19,058 nt of DNA from 13-2-20CM-68-14 sp036378475 (GTDB taxonomy: Bacteria > Actinomycetota > Thermoleophilia > Gaiellales > Gaiellaceae), in contig DASUWJ010000146.1 of the NCBI GenBank assembly GCA_036378475.1, positions 1 through 19,058 of the forward strand, read 5' to 3'. The translations under genes were made by a program, and so were the position numbers. The notes under the pieces are model-generated. The model made no database searches. It saw nothing but the letters and a program-made list of their open reading frames with translations, and was not told where the DNA came from. Below are positions 14,115-19,058 of this stretch, piece after piece; positions within the stretch are counted from its first letter, which is position 1; each line of letters begins with the position of its first letter.

Positions 14115-14504
14115 CTACTTCACCTCCCTTCTGCTGCGGCCTGGGCGGCTCACGGGGCCAACCCAATTACCAACCGGACGTGCGGTGTGGAAAAGGCTTG
14201 AAGAGGTGGAATTGAGCCTGTGGTACTGGCGGCTAGATTGGTCGGTCACGCCGGGAAAACCTCCGGAACTGTCTCGGCGTGGCCGCGCCGCCTGGGGGCT
14301 CAGTCGCGACGATCATCGTGAGCAGCGGTTCGGCGGCGTATCCCTCGGTCCGGGGATTGCCGCGGCAGTTCACCAATTCGGGGGAACGAGCTGCCGGGTC
14401 ACGGTCGATAGAGCACTCAGTCCGTACGGCCCGCGGATTTCAGGCAATTCAGAATCCGCGTCGATGTGGCGGCCTCGGCGCTCGACAAACGGAGCGAAAG
14501 GCAA
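14115..14504. promoter_or_regulatory. 390-bp divergent intergenic region with structured leader upstream of the M15-like gene
   Basis: This region must hold promoters for flp (minus) and for the peptidase-like gene (plus), but I cannot place -35/-10 boxes with confidence. On the plus strand there is an interrupted stem, CGGCAGTTC (14363-14371) with GAAC (14384-14387) and CTGCCG (14391-14396). A second 8-bp stem follows, CGCGGATT (14432-14439) with AATCCGCG (14453-14460). No coding sequence is apparent. A riboswitch-like leader is possible but not demonstrated. Confidence 0.4.
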
Positions 14505-15971
14505 ATGCCACAACGAAATTCCTTGATCAGCAGGCTTCGCCACGGCCGAGCCTGGGATGAGTGGGACGAGGGCCCCGACGGCGGCGACGCCGAGCCGCCC
14601 GCGCCACCGGCGCCGGAGGCTCCTACCAAGCCGCGATCACGCCGCCGGCGGCTCGCGGTCACGCTGCTCTTCGGGGCACTCTTCGTCGGCGGCGCCGCCT
14701 TCTCGGCGACCGCTGGCGACCAGGTCCGCTCGGTGCTCGAGGGCCAGGCCGCCAACGACGTGGCGACGACGGACACCGCGACGACCGGGACGACGGCAAC
14801 GCCCGGGAGCGCTCCGCCGGCCACGACCCCGCCCGCGTCGAGCGCACCGGCAGCCCCCGCGGCTCCGCCCGCGGATCCGGCTCCCCCGGCTGAAGCTCCC
14901 TCGGATGCCTCTGCAGCGTCCTCGCCTACAAGCGGGCCTGCGCCGGCGGCAGCAGCCCCGGCTCCGGCAGCAGCCCCGGCTCCGGCGGCGGCTCCCCAGA
15001 CGGCCGCCTCGGCCGTCGCAGCCCAGACGGTGATCCAGCGGGCGGCGACGCAGTCGGTTTCGCACCGCACCCGGCCTGTGCACGCAGGCTCCCGCCTCTC
15101 GGGGCGCCTCTACGCGCGCACGCTGCGCGCGGCGGCGCGCCACCACTCGTTCCCGAAGCCGGCCCGCGCACGCGCGCCGGAGCTCGACGGCGCACCTCCC
15201 GGGGCCGCGACCGTCTGGCTGAACAGGGCGCTGCCCGACCCGACCCCGCCGGCGCTTCGGCTCTCAGCGAGCTTCGCCGCCCGGCTGCTCGGCGTCGCGC
15301 GTGCTCGGCATGCCGACTGGGCCCTGCTGCTCGGCGTCTTGCGCGCCGAGGGCAACTCCGGCTCGGCTCCGGCGGGACCCGCCGGCCTGCGCCAGGTGGC
15401 CGGAAGGCTCGGCCGTCTCGGTCAAGCCGACAATGGCCGCTGGGCGACGCTGTTCTCGTTCTCGAACAGCATCTCGTTCGCCGACCGGGCGGTCGCCCTC
15501 GCCCACTACTACCGCGCCGTCGGGCTGCCGGCGCTGGTGAACGGGCTGCTGGCCGAAAAAGACGCGCTCGGCCAGCGGGTGCTCAACGACCCGCGGGTCT
15601 CGATCTACGCGGGTGGCCGTGGCGACATCGAGTCGGGCCGGGTGAACGTGCGCGTGCTCGCGGTGATCGAGTACCTCGCCGACACATTCGGCCAGGTGAG
15701 TCTGTCGTGCCTGATCAGCGGGCACCGGCTCTATGCCCGCCCCGGCGTGATCTCGGCCCACATTTTCGGGCTCGCGGTCGACATCAGCGAAGTCGGCTCC
15801 ACGCCGATCTACGGACATCAGCAGCCGGGCGGCGTGACCGAGCAGGCCGTGCGAGACCTCCTGCTGCTGCCGCCCGAGATGATGCCGAAGCAGGTCATCT
15901 CGCTGCTCGGCCTCGGCGGTCCCTCGTTCCCGCTCGCCGACCACTTCGACCACATCCACATCGGCTACTGA
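14505..15971 (+). CDS. Membrane-anchored protein with Ala/Pro-rich stalk and M15/VanY-like peptidase C-terminus
   Basis: From the ATG at 14505 (purine-rich GGAGCGAAAGG just upstream) the product is 488 residues. An acidic cytoplasmic head (1-45) precedes a basic stop RSRRRR, a membrane helix (about 49-70), and a Thr/Pro/Ala-rich stalk (about 85-180). A helical region (about 250-395; DWALLLGVLRAEGNS, FSFSNSISFADRAVALAHYY) recalls actinobacterial wall-hydrolase companions. The C-terminus has SGHRLYARPG, SAHIFGLAVDI (H419, D426) and DHFDHIHIGY (480-488, ending the protein), matching the SxHxxGxAxDI and HxH zinc-ligand pattern of M15/VanY/DacB-type peptidases. It probably acts on peptidoglycan outside the membrane, but the catalytic set should be modelled before it is called active. 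It is divergent from the pilus operon, so a role in opening the wall for the pilus is possible but unproven. Confidence 0.75.
   Translation: MPQRNSLISRLRHGRAWDEWDEGPDGGDAEPPAPPAPEAPTKPRSRRRRLAVTLLFGALFVGGAAFSATAGDQVRSVLEGQAANDVATTDTATTGTTATPGSAPPATTPPASSAPAAPAAPPADPAPPAEAPSDASAASSPTSGPAPAAAAPAPAAAPAPAAAPQTAASAVAAQTVIQRAATQSVSHRTRPVHAGSRLSGRLYARTLRAAARHHSFPKPARARAPELDGAPPGAATVWLNRALPDPTPPALRLSASFAARLLGVARARHADWALLLGVLRAEGNSGSAPAGPAGLRQVAGRLGRLGQADNGRWATLFSFSNSISFADRAVALAHYYRAVGLPALVNGLLAEKDALGQRVLNDPRVSIYAGGRGDIESGRVNVRVLAVIEYLADTFGQVSLSCLISGHRLYARPGVISAHIFGLAVDISEVGSTPIYGHQQPGGVTEQAVRDLLLLPPEMMPKQVISLLGLGGPSFPLADHFDHIHIGY
14948..14983 (+). repeat. Two exact 18-bp tandem copies in the stalk-coding region
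   Basis: GGCAGCAGCCCCGGCTCC occurs at 14948-14965 and 14966-14983, followed by a partial third copy GGCGGCGGCTCC (14984-14995). It encodes Ala/Pro-rich stalk residues. Such repeats can change number by slippage and alter stalk length. Confidence 0.8.
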
Positions 15972-15976
15972 GGCAA

Positions 15977-16005
15977 GGGGGGAAACGAGAGGCCCGTTTC
16001 CCCCC
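15977..16005 (+). terminator. Hairpin terminator-like element after the M15-like gene
   Basis: GGGGGGAAACG (15977-15987), a 7-nt loop, and CGTTTCCCCCC (15995-16005) form a perfect 11-bp stem starting 5 bp after the stop codon. The downstream sequence is pyrimidine-rich (ACCTCTTCCTCTCGCTCTT) but has no clean T-run, as is common for high-GC actinobacteria. Confidence 0.6.
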
Positions 16006-16328
16006 ACCTCTTCCTCTCGCTCTTGACGACGACGCCAGCCACCGTTTCCGCTTCCGGCCCCTCCGGCCGGTCGCCGGCGGACGGAGTTCGCGGCCTCGCG
16101 TCGAAGGGAGAGGGGATGCCGAGCGGCGCCAAGACTGCGGAGAAGCGCGGTGCTTGCGAGAGCGGTTTCGCCTCCGGGACCCCTTTCGCCAGAGCGCGCG
16201 GGTTGCTCGGGCGCGGGGGAGAGCAGGTCTCCCCCCCCGCGGCCTCGCGCGAGCGGCACCTCGGCCCGTCTCTTGGCGGCGCGGGCCCCCCGGATTCCTG
16301 CGCTCCGTCCGGCAGGGTGGCGGCTCGG
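16006..16328 (+). pseudogene. Degenerate partial duplicate of the DUF192 N-terminus in a gene-free stretch
   Basis: No independent gene is seen. In the frame of the downstream DUF192 gene, 16155-16247 reads CESGFASGTPFARARGLLGR and then GGEQVSPPAAS. This parallels CERCLVAATPLARMRGLLGR and the following residues of the intact gene at 16368-16475; 11 of the first 20 positions are identical. After this the copy degenerates into Gly/Pro/Arg-rich sequence with a run of eight C. The frame stays open into the intact gene, so an N-terminally extended fusion protein cannot be excluded. Confidence 0.45.
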
Positions 16329-16724
16329 ATGAGGTCGGCCGAGCTCCGGGACGGGGATCGCGTCGTCTGCGAGCGTTGCCTCGTCGCCGCCACTCCACTG
16401 GCACGGATGCGCGGTCTGCTGGGACGGCGCTCGCTCGCCTCCGGCGAGGGGCTGCTGCTTCGGCCCGCCTCCTCGGTGCACACCTTCTTCATGCGCTTTC
16501 CGATCGATCTCGTCTTCCTCTCGGCCGGGGGCGAGGTGCTGAAGGTCGTTGGCTCGCTGCCACCGTGGCGGCTGGCGGCCGCGCGGTCCGCCAAGGCGGT
16601 CGTCGAGCTGCCGGCGGGCGAAGCCGGTCGCCGGGGTATCCGCGTCGGAGACTCGCTCGTGCTCTCTCGCGAGGGCAGCCCGGACTCGGGCCCGGCGGCA
16701 GGCTCCGAAGCGGTTTCGACCTAG
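16329..16724 (+). CDS. DUF192-family protein
   Basis: The 131-residue product reads CERCLVAATPLARMRGLLGR, then GLLLRPASSVHTFFMRFPID, LVFLSAGGEVLKVV and VVELPAGEAGRRGIRVGD. This is the complete DUF192 (PF02643) pattern, with the conserved HTFFM and FPIDLVFL core. The function of the family is not established; many members have signal peptides, this one does not. The ATG at 16329 is chosen because AGGGTGG (16314-16320) lies 8 nt upstream and the domain begins about 13 residues later. The open frame continues upstream to 16023 through a degenerate repeat. It lies 85 bp before hpnC on the same strand; a functional link is not evident. Confidence 0.85.
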   Translation: MRSAELRDGDRVVCERCLVAATPLARMRGLLGRRSLASGEGLLLRPASSVHTFFMRFPIDLVFLSAGGEVLKVVGSLPPWRLAAARSAKAVVELPAGEAGRRGIRVGDSLVLSREGSPDSGPAAGSEAVST

Positions 16725-16809
16725 GGCCGAGGCCGTCTGCGGCTTCGGCTCGCCGCCCGAGGCGGCGTGCGGGTTGCGCCTGGGTGCCGCCAGGCGCGAT
16801 CGTGTAGCC

Positions 16810-17628
16810 GTGATCGACATCGAGTCCGTCGCGAGCCGCGCCCAGGGCGAGAACTTTCCCGTCGCCTCGGTTGCCTTTCCGCGCGAGCTGCGTGCTCATA
16901 TCCGCGCGCTCTACGGCTACGCACGGCTCGTCGACATGCTCGGCGACGAGCTCGAGGGCGGCCCGGTGGCGCGGCTGGCCGCGCTCGATCGGCTCGAAGC
17001 CGAGGTTGAGGCTTGTTACAGCGGGGTGCCGACCTGGCCGATCCTCGCCGCGCTCCAGCCGACAATTCGCGAGTTCGACCTGCCGCGGGAGCCGTTCCTG
17101 AGGCTGATCGAGGCGAACCGGATCGACCAGCGGGTCAGCGAGTACGCGAACTGGGAAGCGCTCCGCGCCTACTGCGCCCGTTCGGCCGATCCGTGCGGAC
17201 GCCTCGTGCTCGGGGTCCTGCGCAGGCTCGACGAGCCCGAGCTCGTCGCCCTGAGCGACGAGGTCTGCACGGGGCTGCAGCTCGTCAACTTCCTGCAGGA
17301 CGTCCCCCGCGATCTCGCGCTCGGGCGGGTGTACCTGCCGGCCGACGAGAGGCGCCGGTTCGCCGTCACCGAGCTCGACCGACCCAACGAGCCGCTGCGC
17401 CGCCTGCTGGCATTCGAGGCCGAGCGGGGCCGGGGGCTGCTCGCCGGCGGCGAGGAGCTTGGCAGGCGCCTGGGTGGCCGGAGCGGTCGGGCGGTCGCCG
17501 TGTTCGCGCGTGGTGGCCTGGCCGCCCTCGAGGCGCTCGAGCGGGCGCGCTACGACGTCTTCTCGAAGCGGCCGAAGCCCTCCCGGACGCGCCTTGCCCG
17601 CGCGGCGCTCGGAGCCTTGGTGCCGTGA
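16810..17628 (+). CDS. hpnC: HpnC, hydroxysqualene synthase of the HpnCDE squalene route
   Basis: The 272-residue protein is a trans-isoprenyl diphosphate synthase of the squalene/phytoene synthase superfamily. GENFPVAS (13-20) is the hallmark HpnC N-terminus. The first Asp-rich motif is LVDMLGDE (D42..D46), where Met replaces the usual second Asp. The second is FLQDVPRDLALGRVYLP (D164..D168). In the HpnCDE route, HpnD makes presqualene diphosphate from two farnesyl diphosphates, HpnC converts it to hydroxysqualene, and HpnE reduces that to squalene. The GTG at 16810 is chosen because the family motif starts 13 residues in; the longer upstream frame has no homology. No good Shine-Dalgarno sequence is visible. 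The stop overlaps the hpnD start as GTGA. Confidence 0.93.
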   Translation: MIDIESVASRAQGENFPVASVAFPRELRAHIRALYGYARLVDMLGDELEGGPVARLAALDRLEAEVEACYSGVPTWPILAALQPTIREFDLPREPFLRLIEANRIDQRVSEYANWEALRAYCARSADPCGRLVLGVLRRLDEPELVALSDEVCTGLQLVNFLQDVPRDLALGRVYLPADERRRFAVTELDRPNEPLRRLLAFEAERGRGLLAGGEELGRRLGGRSGRAVAVFARGGLAALEALERARYDVFSKRPKPSRTRLARAALGALVP

Positions 17629-18446
17629 TCGCCGAGCGCGCCTACGCCGAGGTCGAGCGCCTGACCCGACAGCGGGCGCGGAACTTCGCCTACGGGATCA
17701 TGCTGCTCCCCCGGGACAAGCGGCAGGCGATCGCGGCGATCTACGCGTTCGCCCGCCAGGTGGACGACATCGCCGACGGCGAACTACCGGCGCCGGAGAA
17801 GCGGGCCCGGCTCGAAGAGTTGCGCGGGCTGATCCGGGCCGCCCCGCAGAAGGACGCGATGCTCGTCGCGCTCGCCGATGCCAGACGGCGCTTCCCGATC
17901 CCGGCCGACTCGCTCGAGCACCTCATCGACGGCGGCATCCAGGACACGAACCAGAGCCGCTACGCGAGCTTCGACGAGCTGCGCGTCTACTGCAGCCGCG
18001 TCGCCGGTTCCGTTGGGCGTGCCTGCGTCGCGGTCTACGGCGCGGACGAGCCCGAGCGTGCCGAGACGCTCGGGATCGCCTTGCAGCTGATCAACATCGT
18101 CCGCGACGTGCCCGAGGACTGGCGCCTGGGACGGGTCTACCTCCCGCAGGATGAGCTGGCCCGCTTCGGCGTCTCCGAGCGGCAGATCGCCGAGGGGCGT
18201 GTCAGCGACGCCTGGCGGGAGCTGATGGCCTACCAGGCCGACCGCGCGCGCGCGCAGCTCGAGGCCGGCCTGACGCTGCTCGAGCACCTCGATCGGCGAA
18301 GCGCCGCCTGCGTCGCGACCTTCGCCGGCCTCTACCGCGCGACGCTCGAGCAGATCCAGGCGCGCGGCTTCGACGTCTTCCGGGGCGAATGCTCCCTCTC
18401 CCGCGCCGCCAAGCTGCGCGTTGTCGGAGCGGCGCTCGCTCGATGA
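17625..18446 (+). CDS. hpnD: HpnD, presqualene diphosphate synthase
   Basis: The 273-residue protein begins VIAERAYAEVERLTRQRARN, followed by FAYGIMLLPRDKRQAIAAIY, the typical squalene/phytoene synthase start. The first Asp-rich motif is ARQVDDIADGE (DDxxD at 47-51). The second is NIVRDVPEDWRLGRVYLP (D161..D165). YASFDELRVYCSRVAGSVG is also conserved. It condenses two farnesyl diphosphates to presqualene diphosphate at the membrane. The GTG at 17625-17627 overlaps the hpnC TGA, and the stop overlaps the hpnE ATG as ATGA, so the three genes are translationally coupled. The order hpnC-hpnD-hpnE, plus stronger resemblance to HpnD than to phytoene synthase CrtB, supports the assignment. Confidence 0.93.
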   Translation: MIAERAYAEVERLTRQRARNFAYGIMLLPRDKRQAIAAIYAFARQVDDIADGELPAPEKRARLEELRGLIRAAPQKDAMLVALADARRRFPIPADSLEHLIDGGIQDTNQSRYASFDELRVYCSRVAGSVGRACVAVYGADEPERAETLGIALQLINIVRDVPEDWRLGRVYLPQDELARFGVSERQIAEGRVSDAWRELMAYQADRARAQLEAGLTLLEHLDRRSAACVATFAGLYRATLEQIQARGFDVFRGECSLSRAAKLRVVGAALAR

Positions 18447-19058
18447 GGGCCATCGTCGTCGGGGGCGGTCTCGCCGGACTCGCCGCGGCACTCGAGCTCC
18501 TCGATCAGGGTCACCGGGTGACCCTGATCGAGGCGAGACCCACGCTCGGCGGAGCGGTGCAGACGCTGCCGGCGCGAGCCGGCGACCCGGAGCCGCCGCC
18601 GGACAACGGCCAGCACATCGCGCTCGGCTGCTTCGTCGAGTACCGCCGCTTCCTGGAGCGAATCGGCAAGCGCTCGGCCCTTCGCCGGCAGCGGCTGCGC
18701 CTGCCGGTGCTCGCGGAGGACGGCTCCGTCGCCTATCTCGGCAGCGGCCTGCGGGGCGTGCTGGCCTACCGGCATCTCGGCCTGGCCGACCGACTCGAGC
18801 TCCTGCGCGTCTCTCGTCGGCTCGGCGCGGCGAGCGAGAGCGCGAACGCCGAGAAGAGCTTCGGCGAGCTCCTGCGCGAACTCGGCCAGCCGGACCGCGC
18901 GATCGAGCGGTTCTGGGATGTCTTCGTGCGTCCGGCGCTCAACCTGCGAACGGACGAGGCAGGCGCGAACTACGGCCTCCACCTGGTCAAGACCGCGCTC
19001 CTGAGCAGAGAGGAGGGGGCCTCGGACGTGCTGCTGCCGACGGAGCCGCTCGGACCGA
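18443..19058 (+). CDS. hpnE: HpnE, FAD-dependent squalene-forming oxidoreductase (5' part; runs off the window)
   Basis: The ATG at 18443 overlaps the hpnD stop as ATGA. The 205 codons in the window read MRAIVVGGGLAGLAAALELL, a dinucleotide-binding GxGxxG motif. HRVTLIEARPTLGGAVQTLP then matches the amine-oxidase/desaturase type FAD fold. PPDNGQHIALGCFVEYRRFL carries the DNGQHxxLGCY-like motif found in HpnE, and FWDVFVRPALN follows later. HpnE reduces hydroxysqualene to squalene with FAD in the hopanoid pathway. Family proteins are about 420-480 residues, so rather more than half is outside the window. Further hopanoid genes such as the squalene-hopene cyclase may follow but are not visible. 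Confidence 0.92.
   Translation, partial: MRAIVVGGGLAGLAAALELLDQGHRVTLIEARPTLGGAVQTLPARAGDPEPPPDNGQHIALGCFVEYRRFLERIGKRSALRRQRLRLPVLAEDGSVAYLGSGLRGVLAYRHLGLADRLELLRVSRRLGAASESANAEKSFGELLRELGQPDRAIERFWDVFVRPALNLRTDEAGANYGLHLVKTALLSREEGASDVLLPTEPLGP
18499..18533. repeat. Perfect 17-bp inverted repeat within the start of hpnE
   Basis: CCTCGATCAGGGTCACC (18499-18515), a single central G, and GGTGACCCTGATCGAGG (18517-18533) form a perfect palindrome. It encodes LDQGHRVTLIE just after the GxGxxG loop, so the protein sequence is normal for the family. It could form a hairpin in the mRNA or be a DNA-binding site. Confidence 0.85.

Noticed and set aside
16549..16809. N-terminal extension of hpnC
   Set aside because: The upstream 87 codons overlap the DUF192 gene out of frame and show no similarity to squalene synthases. 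The HpnC hallmark ENFPVAS starts 14 residues after the chosen GTG.
15264..16820. 518-codon minus-strand frame across the M15-like, DUF192 and hpnC regions
   Set aside because: Low-complexity Arg/Ala/Gly/Glu sequence spanning three plus-strand genes and a terminator-like hairpin, with no recognisable domain.
1..19058. CRISPR arrays, tRNA or rRNA genes
   Set aside because: No regularly spaced direct repeats and no tRNA or rRNA conserved stretches were seen on reading either strand. A tRNAscan or Infernal run would be the decisive check.

Overview
The window is about 70% GC with dense ORFs. It carries a Gram-positive style tad/Flp pilus operon with no outer-membrane secretin gene, a hopanoid hpnCDE cluster, and many GTG starts and 4-nt stop/start overlaps. 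Together these suggest a high-GC actinobacterium, most plausibly of the Thermoleophilia (Solirubrobacterales/Gaiellales) type. That placement is inference from gene content and style; no taxonomic marker is present.

Region 1 (1-2196) is an accessory, partly decayed edge. It holds the 3' end of an IS630-type transposase, an ABC ATPase gene cut off at the IS junction, and a divergent PadR-family regulator. The ATPase and regulator share a short intergenic region with overlapping face-to-face promoter-like boxes and inverted repeats. About 1 kb without a normal gene follows. On the minus strand this stretch encodes a signal-peptide-plus-12-cysteine reading frame with no usable start codon, and a small charged protein.

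Region 2 (2197-3330) is a solitary DNA methyltransferase with a probable leaderless GTG start.

Region 3 (14114 down to 3460, minus strand) is a long tad/Flp pilus operon read right to left: flp pilin, tadE, a TadG-like protein, cpaB, cpaE/tadZ, cpaF/tadA, a VWA-TadB fusion, tadC, a 482-residue coiled-coil protein, and a GT-C type membrane glycosyltransferase. Most junctions are overlaps or gaps below 30 bp. A very stable UUCG-capped hairpin sits between flp and tadE, where it could set the pilin-to-machinery ratio. No prepilin peptidase lies in the window.

Region 4 (14115-16724, plus strand) starts with a structured 390-bp divergent intergenic region. A membrane-anchored Ala/Pro-rich protein with an M15/VanY-like peptidase C-terminus follows, then a terminator-like hairpin, a degenerate duplicate of a DUF192 N-terminus, and an intact DUF192 gene.

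Region 5 (16810-19058, plus strand) is hpnC-hpnD-hpnE, with genes coupled by GTGA and ATGA overlaps. It makes squalene from farnesyl diphosphate via presqualene diphosphate and hydroxysqualene for hopanoids. hpnE runs off the window and holds a perfect 17-bp inverted repeat near its start.

The most unusual items are the VWA-TadB fusion with its operon-linked coiled-coil partner, the hidden cysteine-rich secreted frame, the face-to-face PadR/ABC promoters and the hairpin behind flp.
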